Source of the DNA: Mycobacterium sp. E1747
GTDB taxonomy: Bacteria > Actinomycetota > Actinomycetes > Mycobacteriales > Mycobacteriaceae
Length of the DNA stretch: 52,592 nucleotides
Reading direction: 5' to 3'
Assembly (NCBI RefSeq): GCF_001667775.1
Contig: NZ_LZJI01000163.1
Span: forward strand, 1 to 52,592
How positions within the stretch are numbered: the first letter of the stretch is position 1; every line of letters begins with the position of its first letter. The notes under the pieces were generated by a model. The model saw only the letters and a list, made by a program, of their open reading frames with translations, was not told the origin of the DNA and did not search any database. The translations under genes were made by a program, and so were the position numbers. Below are positions 1 to 12,872 of this stretch, piece by piece.

Positions 1-3000
1 CCGAATTGCGCGCGCTGCCACAGCGTGTAGTCCGCGTACTGCACGGGCAGCGGGGCCCACTGCGGGGCGTGCCCTATGCACCGGCTGGCGTAGGCGGCCG
101 CCAGGTCGCTCACCAGCGGGGCCACCGACCAGCCGTCGGCCGCGATGTGGTGCACCACCGCCACCAGGACGTGCTCGTCCTCGGATACCGCGAAAAGCCG
201 TGCGTACAGCGGGGTTTCGCTCGACAGGTCGAAGGTGTGACGCGCGGCGGCACCGATGCTCTCGGTCAGCCGGTGCCGCGACCATGCGGTGGCGTCGACG
301 ACGCCCCAGCCGAAGTGCGCGCGCTCGGGCGCCACCACGTCCTGATAGGGCACGCCATCACGGTGGGGAAATACCGTGCGCAGGGATTCGTGTCGGCCGA
401 CCACATCTGCCAGGGCCGCGCCCAGCGCGCCGACATCCAGGCGGCCGGTCAGCGCGAGCGCCACGGCCATGTTGAATACCGCTGAGGGGCCGGTCAATTG
501 GTCAAGAAACCACAACCGGCTCTGACCGAAGGACAGTGGGATCACGGCGGGCCGATCACCGGCCACCAGGGGTTGTAGTGCGCCGCCGTCCGTGTGGACC
601 TTGGGCGCCAGGCCGGCGATAGTGGGCGTGTCGAACAGGACGCGTACGCCCAGACGGGTGTTCAGGGACTTGTTGACCGCGGCGATCAGCCGCATCGCGG
701 TCAGCGAGTCGCCGCCGAGGTCGAAGAACGAGTCGTCCACGCCGACGCGGTCCAGGCCGAGGATCTCGGCATAGGTGTCGGCCAGAATTTCTTCGATGGT
801 GTTGCCGGGGGCGCGATAGGGGGCATCGCGGTACTCCGGCGCCGGCAGCGCCCGGCTGTCCAGCTTGCCGCTGATCGTCAGAGGCAACGCGTCGAGCACC
901 ACGATCGCGGCCGGCACCAGGTAAGCCGGCAACTGCTTGGCCAGCTCCGCCCGTAGGGCCAGTGGATCGGCGGTGCCGGTGATGTAGCCCACGAGGCGCT
1001 TGTCACCGGGCCGGTCCTCGCGGGCGATGACCGCCGCGGCGTCCACACCCGCCAACGCGGCCAGCGCGGAGCGGATTTCGCCCAATTCGATGCGGTAGCC
1101 GCGGATCTTGACCTGCTCGTCGGCGCGGCCGACGTAGTGCAGTTGCCCGTCGGCACGCCACCGCACCAGGTCGCCGGTGCGGTACATGCGTGCCCCGGGC
1201 GCATCCGCGCCCGCGAACGGGCACGCGACGAAGCGGGACGCGGTCAGCGACGCTCTGCCCAGATAGCCGACGCCGACACCGCGACCGGCGACGTACAACT
1301 CACCGACCACGCCCGGCGGGACGGGCCGCAACCCCGCGTCGAGCACGAACAGCGCGGCGCCCGCGACCGGTCTCCCGATGGGTACCTCGGCGCCGGCGTC
1401 CGCCTCGAGCGGGGAGCTGATGGTCACGTCGACCGTGGTTTCGGTGGGACCGTAGGCGTTGCGCATGACGCGGCCCGGCGCCCACCGCTGCACCAACTCG
1501 GCCGGGCAGGCCTCGCCGCCGACGATCAGCGCGGCCGCCTCCAAACCCTCGCGAGACAACCCCGCCAACGCGGACGGCGTTTGGCTTAGCACACCGACCT
1601 GCTCGCGAATCAACAGCGCGCGCAAGTCCTCCGGCGATCCGGCCGCCGCCTCGGGAACCACGACCAGCCGCCCGCCGTGCAGCAAGGCACCCCAGATCTC
1701 CCGCACCGACGCGTCGAACGCGTAGGAGTGCCACTGCATCGACACGTTGACAGGGCCCGGTGGGGCCAGGCCGGCGTCCCGGCCTTCCATCAGTTGGGTG
1801 ACGTTGCGATGCGTGACCGCAACGCCTTTCGGGGCGCCGGTAGTGCCCGAGGTGTAGATGATGTGGGCGAGGTTGTCGGCGTCCGGCGCCGGTGGCGCGC
1901 CGCTGGGATGTGAACCCAGCGGCGCGTCGATGTCGATGACCCGCAGGCCGTACCGGTGCAGCCGGCCGGCCGAGCTCGCGGTCGTGATCGCGACGACGGG
2001 GTCGGCGTCGTCGACGAGGAATTCGAGCCGGGCGTCCGGCACGGCAGGGTCGATCGGCAGGTATGCCGCCCCGGTCTTCAACACGGCCAGGATCGCCACG
2101 ATCGCGTCGGCCGAGCGCGGGACCAGCAGCGCGACAATGCGGCCCGCCCGCGCACCGTGGTCGGCCAACAGGTGCGCGAGGCGATTCGCGGACCGCTCCA
2201 GCTCGCGGTAGGTCATCGACCGGTCCGCGCAGCACAACGCTGTTGACTCGGGAGTGCGAAGCACCTGTGCGGCAAAGAGTTCCGGTATGGACGCGCCGAC
2301 GTAACCGCGCGTCAATACCGCGCGGTTACCCGCCTCGTCCAGCCATGCGTGTTCGCGTTCGTCGAGCACGTCGACGGTCGACAACCTGCGGTCGGGGTCG
2401 GCGGTCATGGCGAGCACGACCCGCTCCAACCGCGTGATCAGCGCCTGGACGCTGGCCGCGTCGAACACGTCGGTGCGGAATTCCACCGCTCCGATGATGC
2501 CCGCGGGCTCACCGGTCTGCGTCCACCGTTCGGCCAGCGAGAAGGTGAGGTCCATCCGCGCGGTATGGGTGTCCAGCGGCATCGGGGTGATCTGCAGGTC
2601 ACCCAACGTCAGCCCCGCAGCCGGGTCGTCGTGCTGTCCGGGCAGGTTCTGCCACGCCAACGCCACCTGAACCAACGGGTGATGGGCCATCGATCGGGTC
2701 GGATTGAGCCGCTCCACTAAAACGTCGAAAGGTAGGTCCTGGTGCTCGTAGGCGGCAAGGCTGCGAGAGCGCACCTGAGCCAGCGTCTCGGCGATCGTCG
2801 GGTCGCCGGCAAGTTCGACCCGCAGCACCAGCCTGTTGACGAAGAATCCCACCAGCTCGTCCAGCGCGGGGTCGGGGCGTCCGGCGACCGGGAACCCCAC
2901 CGCCACGTCGGCGGTTGCGCACAGCTTGCTCAGCAGCACGGCCAAAGCGGCCTGCAGCACCATGAAACTGGTCGCGTCGTGATCGCGGGCCAGCACGCGG

Positions 3001-6000
3001 ATCCGGCGCTGCAGCTCGGCGGACCACTGCACCACGGCGGTGGCGCCCCGGTAGTCGGCGACGGGCGGGTACGGCCGATCGGTCGGCAGGTGCAGCCGCT
3101 CGGGCATCCCGGCCAACGCCTGCCGCCAGTACGCCACCTGGGCGGCGATGGGTCCGTCGCTGTCGTCGACGTCTCCGAATCGGGCACGCTCCCACAACGC
3201 GTAATCGGCGTACTGCAACGCCAGGGGCTCCCAGTCGGGGGCGCGCCCGTCGCACCGGCTGGCGTAGGCCACGCCCAGGTCGCGCACTAGTGGGGTGACC
3301 GACCAGCCGTCGGCGGCGATGTGATGCACGGTTGCCACCAACACATGTTCGTCGTCTGTAACGGTGAAAAGCTGTGCCCGTAGCGGGGTTTCGGTCTGCA
3401 GGTCGAACGCGTGACGCGCCACGGCGTCCATGGCATCGGCCAACCGGGCCTGCGACCACCCGCGGGCATCGACCGTGGCCCAGCCCAATTCCACCCGGTC
3501 GGCCGGCACCACGTCCTGGTAGGGCACCCCGTCGATGTGGGGAAACACCGTGCGCAGCGATTCGTGGCGGCCCACCACGTCGGTCAGTGCGGCGCCCAGC
3601 GCCTCGGCGTTCAGGCGACCGTGCAGTCGCAGGCCCACCGTCATGTTGTACACCGGCGAGGGGCCGTGCAATTGGCCGAGGAACCACAGTCGGTTCTGGG
3701 CGAACGACAACGGTATTCGCGCCGGCCGCACAGCGGCGACCAGCGGCCGGCGCTCGCCCGCGCTTGGGTGGAGCCGGGGCGCGAGCTGGGCGACGGTGGG
3801 CGCGGCGAACAAGGTGCGTACCGTCAAATCCGTCCGTAGGGCCTTGTTGACGGCGGCGATGAGGCGCATCGCCGACAGGGAGTCCCCGCCGAGGTCGAAG
3901 AACGAGTCGTCGACGCCGACGCGCTCCATCCCGAGGATCTGGGCGTAGATGCCGGTGAGGATGTCCTCAACGGCGTTCGACGGGGCGCGATACGCGGCGT
4001 CGCGGTAGTGCGGTTGCGGCAGCGCGCGGGTGTCCAGTTTGCCGTTGATCGTCAGGGGCAGCGCCGGGACCGCCACGACGGCCGCCGGCACCATGTAGGC
4101 CGGCAGCCGCTCGCCCAGCCGGGTCCGCGCCGCGGCGACATCCACTGTGCCGGGCGCGGTTTCGGTGACGTAACCGACCAGGCGTTTGTCGCCGGGGCGG
4201 TCTTCGCGAACGATCACCACCGCCTGCTCGACGTGCTCGACGTCGATCAGCGCGGCCTGGATCTCGCCCAGCTCGATGCGATAGCCGCGGATCTTGACCT
4301 GTTCGTCGGCGCGGCCCAGGTAACGCAGCTGGCCGTCGGCACCCCAGGAGACCAGGTCCCCGGTGCGGTACATGCGCCGCCCCGGCGCGAAGGGGCACGC
4401 CACGAAGCGCGACGCCGTCAGCCCGGGTCGGCGGACATAGCCGACGCCGACCCCGTGGCCCGCCACGTACAGCTCGCCGACCACACCCGGCGGCACCGGG
4501 CGCAGCCAGCCGTCCAGCACGAACAACGCCGCACCGGGTATCGGCACGCCGATGGGGACCACCCCCGCGCCGGCCGCCAACGGCACGCTGACCGTCACGC
4601 ACAGCGTGGTTTCCGTCGGTCCGTAGGCGTTGGTCATGATCCGGCCCTGCGCCCACCGGTCCACGAGTTCCACCGCGCACGGCTCGGCGGCCACCACCAC
4701 GGCCGTCGACTCCAGGCCCTGAGGTGACAGCGCAGCGAGGGCCGACGGCGTCTGGTGCAGCACGCTGACGCGTTCGTCGACGATCAGCGCTTGAAAGTCC
4801 TCCGGCACCGCGGCGACCGACTCGGGCACCACCACCAGGCGGCTGCCGTGCAGCAACGCGCCCCAAATCTCTTCCACCGAGGCATCGAACGCGTACGAAT
4901 ACCATTGCGTCCACACGTCGTTCGGCCCCGACGGCAGGCCCTCGTGCAGCGGCTCGAGCAGCTGAGTCACGTTGTGGTGGGTGGTCGCGACGCCCTTCGG
5001 TACTCCCGTGGTCCCCGACGTGTAGACGATGTGGGCGATGTCGTCACCGGCCGGCAACGGCAGCGCGGATTCTGCGGCCGGGGCGTCGGCGGCGGCGTCG
5101 ACCACGGTGATCCCGCGGCCGGCGAAGCGGGGTGCCAGCTCCGGTGTGGTCACCGCGGCGATCGGTGTGGCGTCGCCGAGGACGAAGGCGATCCGCGCGT
5201 CGGGGACGGCGGGGTCGATGGGCAGATAGGCGGCCCCGGACTTGAGCACCGCCAAGATCGCGACGATGGCGTCGGCGGACCGGCCGAACATCACCGCGAC
5301 GCATTGGCCGGCTCGCGCGCCATGGGCGATCAGCTTGTGCGCCAAGCGGTGTGAATCCCGGTCGAGCTCGCGGTAGGTCAAGCTGCGGGCACCACACGTC
5401 AACGCCACCGCCTCCGGGGTCCGGTGCACCTGCGCGGCGAACAGCTGTGGGATCGATGGTCCGGTCACCGGTTGACCAAGCACCGCCCTGTTGCCGAACC
5501 GGTCGAGCCGGGCGCGCTCGTCCGCGGCCAGCACGTCCACCGCCGACAACCGCCGCGACGGGTCGGCGGGCATGGTCGACAAGATTCGCTCCAGCCGGTC
5601 GGCCAGGGCCGCAACGGTTTCGGGGTCGAACGCATCGCAGTCGTACTCGATGGCCAGCCCCAGCTCGGAGCCGGGCGTCGCCTGCAGGGTCAGCGGGTAG
5701 TGGGTAGACTCGTGGCTGGTGAAATCGGTGATGGCCAGCTCGCCGAGTTTCATCGAGGCCGCCGCGTCAAGCGGGTAGTTCTCGAAGACGAACAACGTGT
5801 CGAACAGCTGATCGTGACCGGTGACGCGGTGAATCTCGTTGAGCGCCAGGTGTTCGTGATCCAGCGTCTGCTGATACGCGCGATGCAGCTGATCAAGCAG
5901 GTCGGCGACCGTGGTCGCGGCGCTCACGCGCGCCCGGACCGGGACCGTGTTGATCAGCAGACCCACCATCGACTCGATGCCCACGATATCGGCCGCGCGG

Positions 6001-9000
6001 CCCGAGACCGTGGCACCGAAAACCACGTCGTGTTGCCCGGTCAGCGACACCAGCAGCTGCGCCCATCCGGCCCGCAGCACGGTGTTGACGGTGGTGCGGT
6101 GCGCGCGGGCCAGTTGCTGCAGCGCCTGACCGGCCCGCTCGGAGAGCCTGCGCGACTGCACGCCGCGCTGCCCCCGTCGCTGCCGGTGTGGCGATCCGAC
6201 CAGCGTGGGAGTGTCGAATCCGGCCAAGGCTTCTCGCCACACCGCGTGGGCGGCGACGAGGTCACGCTGCGCATGCCAGGCCACGTATCTGCGGTACGGC
6301 ACGGGCGCGGCGAGGCGCTGCTCGTGGTAGGCGACGAAGATCTCCTGCAGCAGAATCGGCAGCGACGAGCCGTCGAGCACGACGTGGTGATTGGTCAGCA
6401 CGAGCCGGTGGTGGTCGGGGGCGGTGCGGATCAGCGCCACCCGGAACACCGGTGAGTCGCTCAGGTCGCAGACCGCGGCGCGTTCGGCGGCGCACAGCTG
6501 CCGGACCTGCTCGCCGAAACCCGGGTGGGTGGCGTCGAATTCGGCTTCGCACCAGGGTACTTCGGCGGCGGCGGGGATGACCTGCACGGGCGGATCGATC
6601 TCCGGGCAGAAGCGGGCGGCCAGGTTGGGGTGCCGGGTGACGACGGTGCGCACCGCCGCACGCAGCCGCTGCGGGTCGAGGGGACCGGCGATGCCGATGG
6701 TCAGCTGGACGGCATAGAGATCGACGCCCTCGGCAGATGCAGCCGTGGCGTGATAGAACAGCCCCTGCTGCAACGGGGTCAGCGGCAGCACGTCGGCCAC
6801 GCGACCGTGCCGTTCGAGATCGTCGAGCTGCGCCTGGGTCAGGCGCGCGGGGAGGACGTCCGACGGGGTCAGGCCGCCGCCTCCGCCGCGCACGTGCGCG
6901 CAGATGCCCCTCAACGCCTCGAACCACAAGTCGCTCAACCGCTCAAGCTGATCCGCATTGAGCGCAGAGGCCGCCCACGTCCACTCGGCCTGCAGGTGGG
7001 GGCCGTCCTCGTCGTCGAGGATGCCGGCGTTGAGCGCCACGGTGTGTGTCAGCGGCGTGGCCACCGCGGTCGCGACGACGCTGGCCGACAGGCTGTCGAG
7101 GTCTGGGCGCCAGATGTCTCGGGGTAGGCCGGCGGTGCCGGCCAGTCGGCCCAGGTAGTTGAACGCGACAGTCGGCTCGCGATCGTCCAGTTTGAGGCTG
7201 AGGTAGCGCAGCAGTCCGTAGGTGAGGCCGTCGGGCAGGGCGCGCAGTTGCTCCTTGGCGGCCTTGACCACCGTTGCCACGGCGGCCCCGCCGTCGAGGA
7301 CCCGCGCCCAGTCCAGCGCGCCCACCGCCAGGGCGACCGGGTATTTGGCCGTGAACCAACCGACCGTGCGCGACAAATCGATGTCGACGCCCCAATCCGC
7401 TTCCCGCCCATGGCTTTCAACGTCGATTCCGATCGGCGTGCGGTGACTGCCCGCAAAGTGTGCGATCGCCATGCCGAACGCGATCAGGAGGATGTCCTGC
7501 GTGCCGGCGTGGAACGCCGCGGGCACCTCGCCGAGCAGCATGCGGGTGGTGTCGGCGTCCAGACGAGCCGACCTGCGTCCGGCGGTGGCGTGGGTGTCGA
7601 GGGTGCCGGGGGCCGGCAGTGCGGCCGGCGCGCCCGCCACGCGCCGCCAGGCTTCGGCTTGGGCCAGCACCTCGGGGCGGCGCGCGTGCTCGTCGAGCAG
7701 GAAGGACCAGCGGGCGAACGAGGTGCCGCCCGGCGGCAGCGTCACGGGGTGACCGGCGCGACGCGCGGCCCACGCGATGTTGAGGTCCTCCACCAGGATC
7801 CGCCAAGAGACCCCGTCGACGGCGAGGTGGTGAACGATGAGCGCCAACTGTCGGGCGGGCGGCACCCACAGCGCACTGAGCAGCACCCCGGCGCCCGGAT
7901 TCAGCCGCGACCGCGCGCCGATGAGCGCCTGCTCTGACAGCACCGGCGACACCTGCAGGCAGGCGGAGGCGTCCACGGTGCCGGCCTCCGGCACCGCCAG
8001 CGACCACGTCCCCTCGCCGTCATCGTCGACCCGCAACCGCAGCATGGCGTGCCGATCGAGCAGTGCCTGCAGGAGAACTACGACATCGGTCTCCTCGACT
8101 CCGGCGGGGGCCTGCACCACCATGGTCTGGTTGAACTGGTCGACCGGACCGTCGATGCCCTGCAGCCACCGCATGATCGGGGTCGCCAGCACCTCGCCCA
8201 CGCCCGCGTCGTCCGGGCGCTGTTCACCGACGGCCACGGTGGCGATGCTTGCCAGGCGCGCCACGGTCTGCTCGACGAAAATGTCTCGCGGACCGATGAT
8301 GACGCCGGCGGCACGCGCGCGGGACACCACCTGCAGCGACATGATGCTGTCGCCGCCCAGGTCGAAGAACGAGTCATCCGCGCCGACCCGGTGTAGGCCC
8401 AGGACTTCGGCGTAGATCCCGGCCAGCACCTCTTCGAGTGCACCGGACGGCGCGCGATAGGCGCCGGCGGCGAATTCCGGTGCGGGCAGCGCCCGAACGT
8501 CGAGCTTGCCGTTCGCGGTGAGCGGCAGCGCGTCGACGACGACGACTGCCGCCGGCACGAGGTAGGCCGGCAGACGCTCGGCCAGTCGGCCGCGCAGCTG
8601 CGCGGGGTCGGCGGATCCGGTGATGTAACCCACCAGGCGCCTGCCGTGGTCGCCGCCCGCGCGGGCGACCACCACGGCCTGCCGCACGCCGTCGCACGCG
8701 GCCAAGGCGGCCCGGACTTCGCCCAGTTCGATGCGGTAACCCCGAATTTTGACCTGGTCGTCGGCGCGGCCCACGAAACGCAGCTGCCCGTCCGGGTCCC
8801 AACACGCGCGGTCTCCGGTGCGATACATCCGCGTCCCGGCCGGCCCGTAGGGGTTGGCCACGAAGCGCTCCGCGGTCAGGTCGACCCGGCCCACATACCC
8901 GCGCGCCAGCGCGGGGCCGCTGAGGTACACCTCACCCACCACCCCGATGGGCGCCGGGTTCAGCCGGGCGTCGAGCACGATTGCGCGCACGCCGGGAATG

Positions 9001-11294
9001 GGCGCACCGATGCGCACCGCATGCTGCGGCGACAGCGGCGCGCTGCAGGTGGCCCAGATGGTGGCCTCGGTTGGCCCGTAGGCGTTGAGCATTCGGCGGC
9101 CCCCCGACCAGGCGGCCGCGAGCTCGGGCGGGCAGGCCTCCCCGGCGGTGAGCAGCGTGTCAATCCCCTGCAGCCGCAGCGGCTCCAGCGAGGCCAGCAC
9201 CGTCGGCGTCAGGACGGCCGCGGTGACCCGGTGAGCTGTGGTCAACGCGGTCAACGCGGCGCCGGCGTACACGTCGCGCGGCGCCACGACCAGCGCCGCC
9301 CCCGAACCCGCCGCCCAGAGCAGCTCGAAGACCGACGCGTCGAAGATCGGCGCGGCCACCATCAACACCCGCGCGTTCGGACCCACGCCGAGTAGCGAGC
9401 GCTGCGCCGCGGCCAGTCCTGTCAGGCCGGCGTGGGTGACGGCGACCCCTTTGGGGGTGCCGGTGGACCCGGACGTGAAGATCACGTAGGCGGTGCTGTC
9501 CACCTGCAATGGCGTCAACCGGTCCGCGTCGGAGATGTGGTCGGTCCGCTGACCGGACAGGTCCACGGTGTCCAGGTCTAGCGTGGGGCGGTCACCGGTC
9601 GTGGCGAAAGTGCTGTTGCCGCAGGTCAATACGCAGACGGCACCGACCGCGTCCAGCACCGTCGTGATGCGCTCGACCGGCTGGGAGCGATCGACTGGTA
9701 CGTACGCCCCGCCGGCCTTGGCCACCGCCCACCAGGCGACCACCAGTTCCACGGATCGATCCACCGCCACCGCGACCGCGCGCTCGGGGCCCACCCCGGC
9801 GTCGATTAGCACCCACGCCAATCGCGTTGACCACTCATCGATGTCGCGGTAGGACCATTCCCGGTCGTCGTCGATGACGGCCGTCGCTGCGGGACGGGCA
9901 TGGGCCGCCGCGGTCAGCAGCGACGGCGTCAGCCCGACCGGAGCGGCCGCTTCGGCACCCGACCACCGGGCCAGCAACAGGTCGCGCTCGTCGCGGTCCA
10001 GCAGTGGTACCTGGCTCAGTGGCAGCGACGGGTCCGCCATCAGGATCCGGTCGAACAGCGATTCAAGGCGGGTGACGTGCCGGTCGATCTCGCAGGCGCT
10101 GTATCGCTCGGGGTTCCACGCGAACTGGATTCTGGGCGTGCTGCCGCCCAGAGGCGGGTAGATGTTGACGGCGACGTCCTGGATGGGCATGGTGGTCAGC
10201 ACGCTGCACGTCGGCTGTGAGGGCCCGAAACGCAGAGGTTCGGCGAAACCGAAAATGTTGACCACTTGGCCGAATTCGACGTTGGTGTCGACCGGCGTCG
10301 CATCCGCGACGAGTGCCGGCCAACCCCGGAACTGTTGGTGCCGCAGTGCACCGATCACGGCGGTGCCGACCCGGTCGGTCAGCTCTGCGGCGGTGTCGCC
10401 CTCCTCGACGCTGACGACCAGCGGCACGAGGTTCGACACCATGCCGGCACTGTTCTTCAGCGCGGCCGTGGTGCGTGCCGACACGGGCAGCGACAACGAA
10501 ACCCGCTGCCGGCCCGTGGTCTTCGCGACGAATGCGGCCATCGCGGCGACGACCCGGGCCACGTCGAACCGGTCCTGCCCCGTCTCGAGAAGGCGGTGGG
10601 TGCAGCGCAACTCGCGCACCAGTGGATGCCGTGGGGGCACCGACCGCTGCGTGCCGGCCAGGTCGGTGACCGCCACCGACTCACGCAGGACTGTCTTCCA
10701 GTACGCGGCGTCGGTGACGCTGCGGGACGACTGTTGATACTTCACATCCGCGTCGCGGATGAGCGCGAACGCGGAGAAGTCGACAGCACCGGTGTGGGCG
10801 TCGGCGCCGGAGTAGACGGCCGCGACGTGCCGGATGATGTTGTGCGCGCCGTAGCCGTCGACGAGCACATGGTGCGTGCGCAGGTAGAAGTAGCACAGGT
10901 CGTCGGCGAGTCGCAGCAGTGCGAAGTTGACGAGCCGGTCGGCGAGTAGGTCGAGCGGTTGGCGATAGTCGTCGTCGATCCAGCGCAGCGCGGCACCGCG
11001 CGGGTCGGCTTCGGCGCGCAGGTCTACACAGCACAGGGTCAGTGGGAAGGAGCGGTCCACCACGAAGACCGGTTCGCCGTTGTCGAGGGCCAGCCGCGCA
11101 CACGGTGTACCGAACCGCGCGACCGCCGATTCGCACGCGGCCATGAGTCGGTCGGCGTCGACGTCGTGATCGATCGCCAGGTAACCGGCGAAGTTGTACG
11201 GGACGTCAGGCCGGAGTTGCTGCGCGGCCCAGATCGCGCGCTGGGCCGCGGTGAGCGGTCCCAACGTGTCCGGTTGCGTACCGTAATCGAGCAT
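1..11294 (-). CDS. Large non-ribosomal peptide synthetase, 3' end beyond the window
   Basis: The frame is open for 3764 codons from ATG 11294 to the window edge. It starts [19 protein letters not shown]. Domains by residue: C1 about 10-430 (HHVLVDG near 141); A1 about 430-940 ([15 protein letters not shown] near 650, [18 protein letters not shown]); PCP1 (LGGDS near 980); E about 1030-1460 ([10 protein letters not shown] near 1154, VGWFT, FNYLG); C2 about 1490-1930 (HHVVLDGSS); A2 to about 2440; PCP2 near 2466; C3 about 2520-2960 ([20 protein letters not shown] near 2660); A3 to about 3500; PCP3 near 3524; C4 cut off. It therefore adds at least three residues, the first epimerised to D. C1 opens the protein like a starter/acyl-accepting C domain. 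It lies 75 bp after the MFS gene on the same strand and, with fxbA and the IdeR boxes, suggests exochelin-type siderophore assembly. The SD is weak. Substrate calls are uncertain. Confidence 0.95.
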   Translation of the reverse strand, partial: MLDYGTQPDTLGPLTAAQRAIWAAQQLRPDVPYNFAGYLAIDHDVDADRLMAACESAVARFGTPCARLALDNGEPVFVVDRSFPLTLCCVDLRAEADPRGAALRWIDDDYRQPLDLLADRLVNFALLRLADDLCYFYLRTHHVLVDGYGAHNIIRHVAAVYSGADAHTGAVDFSAFALIRDADVKYQQSSRSVTDAAYWKTVLRESVAVTDLAGTQRSVPPRHPLVRELRCTHRLLETGQDRFDVARVVAAMAAFVAKTTGRQRVSLSLPVSARTTAALKNSAGMVSNLVPLVVSVEEGDTAAELTDRVGTAVIGALRHQQFRGWPALVADATPVDTNVEFGQVVNIFGFAEPLRFGPSQPTCSVLTTMPIQDVAVNIYPPLGGSTPRIQFAWNPERYSACEIDRHVTRLESLFDRILMADPSLPLSQVPLLDRDERDLLLARWSGAEAAAPVGLTPSLLTAAAHARPAATAVIDDDREWSYRDIDEWSTRLAWVLIDAGVGPERAVAVAVDRSVELVVAWWAVAKAGGAYVPVDRSQPVERITTVLDAVGAVCVLTCGNSTFATTGDRPTLDLDTVDLSGQRTDHISDADRLTPLQVDSTAYVIFTSGSTGTPKGVAVTHAGLTGLAAAQRSLLGVGPNARVLMVAAPIFDASVFELLWAAGSGAALVVAPRDVYAGAALTALTTAHRVTAAVLTPTVLASLEPLRLQGIDTLLTAGEACPPELAAAWSGGRRMLNAYGPTEATIWATCSAPLSPQHAVRIGAPIPGVRAIVLDARLNPAPIGVVGEVYLSGPALARGYVGRVDLTAERFVANPYGPAGTRMYRTGDRACWDPDGQLRFVGRADDQVKIRGYRIELGEVRAALAACDGVRQAVVVARAGGDHGRRLVGYITGSADPAQLRGRLAERLPAYLVPAAVVVVDALPLTANGKLDVRALPAPEFAAGAYRAPSGALEEVLAGIYAEVLGLHRVGADDSFFDLGGDSIMSLQVVSRARAAGVIIGPRDIFVEQTVARLASIATVAVGEQRPDDAGVGEVLATPIMRWLQGIDGPVDQFNQTMVVQAPAGVEETDVVVLLQALLDRHAMLRLRVDDDGEGTWSLAVPEAGTVDASACLQVSPVLSEQALIGARSRLNPGAGVLLSALWVPPARQLALIVHHLAVDGVSWRILVEDLNIAWAARRAGHPVTLPPGGTSFARWSFLLDEHARRPEVLAQAEAWRRVAGAPAALPAPGTLDTHATAGRRSARLDADTTRMLLGEVPAAFHAGTQDILLIAFGMAIAHFAGSHRTPIGIDVESHGREADWGVDIDLSRTVGWFTAKYPVALAVGALDWARVLDGGAAVATVVKAAKEQLRALPDGLTYGLLRYLSLKLDDREPTVAFNYLGRLAGTAGLPRDIWRPDLDSLSASVVATAVATPLTHTVALNAGILDDEDGPHLQAEWTWAASALNADQLERLSDLWFEALRGICAHVRGGGGGLTPSDVLPARLTQAQLDDLERHGRVADVLPLTPLQQGLFYHATAASAEGVDLYAVQLTIGIAGPLDPQRLRAAVRTVVTRHPNLAARFCPEIDPPVQVIPAAAEVPWCEAEFDATHPGFGEQVRQLCAAERAAVCDLSDSPVFRVALIRTAPDHHRLVLTNHHVVLDGSSLPILLQEIFVAYHEQRLAAPVPYRRYVAWHAQRDLVAAHAVWREALAGFDTPTLVGSPHRQRRGQRGVQSRRLSERAGQALQQLARAHRTTVNTVLRAGWAQLLVSLTGQHDVVFGATVSGRAADIVGIESMVGLLINTVPVRARVSAATTVADLLDQLHRAYQQTLDHEHLALNEIHRVTGHDQLFDTLFVFENYPLDAAASMKLGELAITDFTSHESTHYPLTLQATPGSELGLAIEYDCDAFDPETVAALADRLERILSTMPADPSRRLSAVDVLAADERARLDRFGNRAVLGQPVTGPSIPQLFAAQVHRTPEAVALTCGARSLTYRELDRDSHRLAHKLIAHGARAGQCVAVMFGRSADAIVAILAVLKSGAAYLPIDPAVPDARIAFVLGDATPIAAVTTPELAPRFAGRGITVVDAAADAPAAESALPLPAGDDIAHIVYTSGTTGVPKGVATTHHNVTQLLEPLHEGLPSGPNDVWTQWYSYAFDASVEEIWGALLHGSRLVVVPESVAAVPEDFQALIVDERVSVLHQTPSALAALSPQGLESTAVVVAAEPCAVELVDRWAQGRIMTNAYGPTETTLCVTVSVPLAAGAGVVPIGVPIPGAALFVLDGWLRPVPPGVVGELYVAGHGVGVGYVRRPGLTASRFVACPFAPGRRMYRTGDLVSWGADGQLRYLGRADEQVKIRGYRIELGEIQAALIDVEHVEQAVVIVREDRPGDKRLVGYVTETAPGTVDVAAARTRLGERLPAYMVPAAVVAVPALPLTINGKLDTRALPQPHYRDAAYRAPSNAVEDILTGIYAQILGMERVGVDDSFFDLGGDSLSAMRLIAAVNKALRTDLTVRTLFAAPTVAQLAPRLHPSAGERRPLVAAVRPARIPLSFAQNRLWFLGQLHGPSPVYNMTVGLRLHGRLNAEALGAALTDVVGRHESLRTVFPHIDGVPYQDVVPADRVELGWATVDARGWSQARLADAMDAVARHAFDLQTETPLRAQLFTVTDDEHVLVATVHHIAADGWSVTPLVRDLGVAYASRCDGRAPDWEPLALQYADYALWERARFGDVDDSDGPIAAQVAYWRQALAGMPERLHLPTDRPYPPVADYRGATAVVQWSAELQRRIRVLARDHDATSFMVLQAALAVLLSKLCATADVAVGFPVAGRPDPALDELVGFFVNRLVLRVELAGDPTIAETLAQVRSRSLAAYEHQDLPFDVLVERLNPTRSMAHHPLVQVALAWQNLPGQHDDPAAGLTLGDLQITPMPLDTHTARMDLTFSLAERWTQTGEPAGIIGAVEFRTDVFDAASVQALITRLERVVLAMTADPDRRLSTVDVLDEREHAWLDEAGNRAVLTRGYVGASIPELFAAQVLRTPESTALCCADRSMTYRELERSANRLAHLLADHGARAGRIVALLVPRSADAIVAILAVLKTGAAYLPIDPAVPDARLEFLVDDADPVVAITTASSAGRLHRYGLRVIDIDAPLGSHPSGAPPAPDADNLAHIIYTSGTTGAPKGVAVTHRNVTQLMEGRDAGLAPPGPVNVSMQWHSYAFDASVREIWGALLHGGRLVVVPEAAAGSPEDLRALLIREQVGVLSQTPSALAGLSREGLEAAALIVGGEACPAELVQRWAPGRVMRNAYGPTETTVDVTISSPLEADAGAEVPIGRPVAGAALFVLDAGLRPVPPGVVGELYVAGRGVGVGYLGRASLTASRFVACPFAGADAPGARMYRTGDLVRWRADGQLHYVGRADEQVKIRGYRIELGEIRSALAALAGVDAAAVIAREDRPGDKRLVGYITGTADPLALRAELAKQLPAYLVPAAIVVLDALPLTISGKLDSRALPAPEYRDAPYRAPGNTIEEILADTYAEILGLDRVGVDDSFFDLGGDSLTAMRLIAAVNKSLNTRLGVRVLFDTPTIAGLAPKVHTDGGALQPLVAGDRPAVIPLSFGQSRLWFLDQLTGPSAVFNMAVALALTGRLDVGALGAALADVVGRHESLRTVFPHRDGVPYQDVVAPERAHFGWGVVDATAWSRHRLTESIGAAARHTFDLSSETPLYARLFAVSEDEHVLVAVVHHIAADGWSVAPLVSDLAAAYASRCIGHAPQWAPLPVQYADYTLWQRAQF

Positions 11295-11369
11295 CTGAGG
11301 ACGAACTTTCTAGTAAGGCGAGCGCCGCCACGCCCGCGAGGTTGGCCTGCCCTGCGTCACAACCGGCCG

Positions 11370-12851
11370 TCAAATTGGTTGTGCCGCAACGCGTTTATCC
11401 AGTGTGGTCATCGGCAGGAACGCCGCCGCAATGCTTGCGCCGATCGCCAACGCGGTGGCCACGGTGAACACCGCCGTGTAGGCGTGGGTGAGGTGTTGGG
11501 CGGCGGCCCTGGTTCGATCCGTCAGCAGCACCGTCATCAGAGCGGCCCCGACAGCACCGCCCAGCTGATTGTTGACGCTGCGCAACGTCGTGGCGCGTGC
11601 GATCTGGTGCGGGGCCAGCGGTTGGACGCACGCCGCGGAAACCGGTGTGGCGGCACAGCCCACCCCCATGCCGATCAGCAGGAGGCCGGCCAGCAGCGTC
11701 GGCGCATAGCCGGCGTGGTGAGCGACTCCGAGGGTGAACACACCCAGGCCCGCCGCCATCAGGGGGAAGGCAATCAGCACGATCTTGCTCGGCCCGTCTT
11801 TGTCCATCAGGGCCCCGGCGAACGGCGTCGTCACCGCGATGCCGATTCCCATAGCGACCAGGTGCAGTCCCGATTGCAGCGGCGTCTGATGAAGCATCAC
11901 CTGCAGGTAGCTCGGGATGAGCAGCAACACCCCGATGTAGGTCACGGCGAAGATCAGCAGCGTCACGTTGGCCTGCCTGACGACCCGATTCTTGAGCAAC
12001 CTCAGGTCGACCAGCGGGCCGTCGGCCCGGCGCCATGCGTGCCTGATGAAACCCGCGATCAACGCCGCGCCGATCACCGTGGGCAGCACGACATGACGGT
12101 CCGCGACGGTGCCCCGCCCCGGCACGGACGACAGCCCGGCCAGCAGGGCTGCCATGCCGGGTGACAGCAGCAGCATGCCGGTGACGTCGAGCGTCTCCGC
12201 CGGCGCGGGCCGATCCTTCGGGAACATCAGGGCGGCGAGCGCGACGGTGCCGAGCCCGATCGGCACATTGATCAGGAAGATCCACCGCCAGCCGTAGGTG
12301 CCGATCAACCAGCCGCCCAGGATCGGTCCACCGATCGGGCCCAGTAGGAAAGGAACCGCACCCACAGCGACCAAGCGGCCGAGCCGCTTCGGGCCGGATT
12401 CGCGAGTCAAGACCACGAAGCTCAGGGGTGTCATGATGCCGCAGGCGCATCCCTGGACAGCCCGGAAGACGATCAGCCACAACATGTTCGGCGCCACGGT
12501 GCACAGCACGGACGCCAAGGTGAATACCAGGACACCGCCGGCGAAGGGCCGCTTGGCGCCGAATCGGTCTGCGGCCCAACCGGTGACCGGGACCACGGTG
12601 GCGAACGCCAGCATGTAGCCGGCCATGGTCCAGGACACGACGGCCTGCGTGGACCCGAACTCGGCGAGGAAGGTCCGTTGCGCGACGGCCACCGCGGTGC
12701 CGTCGAGGTGGCCCATCATGCCCGCCAGGCCGCAGGCCGCGCCGATCCACAGCAGCCGGGCGTCGATCTTGTCCGGATAGTCGGGCAGGCCGGGTTCCGA
12801 TGGCGCGACGGCCGTCGGCGGGGCCGACGGTACGCCAGATGCGTGATTCAT
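11370..12851 (-). CDS. MFS exporter, DHA2/EmrB-QacA family (14 TM)
   Basis: This 493-residue protein has a cytoplasmic N-terminus of about 30 residues followed by alternating hydrophobic helices that fit a 14-TM drug:H+ antiporter. Visible family features are a motif A-like loop (GWAADRFGAKRPF, about 90-103) and a motif C-like stretch (FLLGPIGGPILGGWL, about 167-181). It lies 21 bp downstream of the formyltransferase and 75 bp upstream of the NRPS, all on the minus strand, so it is probably co-transcribed. By position it is the candidate exporter of the peptide made by the NRPS. M. smegmatis exochelin export is attributed to an ABC protein (ExiT), so an MFS here would be a substitution. Export of the product is inference; the MFS family call is firm. 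Confidence 0.85.
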   Translation of the reverse strand: MNHASGVPSAPPTAVAPSEPGLPDYPDKIDARLLWIGAACGLAGMMGHLDGTAVAVAQRTFLAEFGSTQAVVSWTMAGYMLAFATVVPVTGWAADRFGAKRPFAGGVLVFTLASVLCTVAPNMLWLIVFRAVQGCACGIMTPLSFVVLTRESGPKRLGRLVAVGAVPFLLGPIGGPILGGWLIGTYGWRWIFLINVPIGLGTVALAALMFPKDRPAPAETLDVTGMLLLSPGMAALLAGLSSVPGRGTVADRHVVLPTVIGAALIAGFIRHAWRRADGPLVDLRLLKNRVVRQANVTLLIFAVTYIGVLLLIPSYLQVMLHQTPLQSGLHLVAMGIGIAVTTPFAGALMDKDGPSKIVLIAFPLMAAGLGVFTLGVAHHAGYAPTLLAGLLLIGMGVGCAATPVSAACVQPLAPHQIARATTLRSVNNQLGGAVGAALMTVLLTDRTRAAAQHLTHAYTAVFTVATALAIGASIAAAFLPMTTLDKRVAAQPI

Positions 12852-12872
12852 GCCGTTACCCGACGCGGCCGC

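Noticed and set aside
1..11294. Many long frames on the plus strand and in other minus frames across the NRPS (for example around 4008-4727 and 5424-6455)
   Set aside because: They are arginine/histidine-rich shadows of a GC-rich coding strand. The continuous minus frame with all NRPS motifs explains the whole stretch.
1..11294. Mycobactin (MbtB/E/F) or glycopeptidolipid (Mps) synthetase
   Set aside because: No cyclisation domain or salicylate loading is visible, and E domains are not present after modules 2 and 3 as Mps would need. The formyltransferase context points to an exochelin type.
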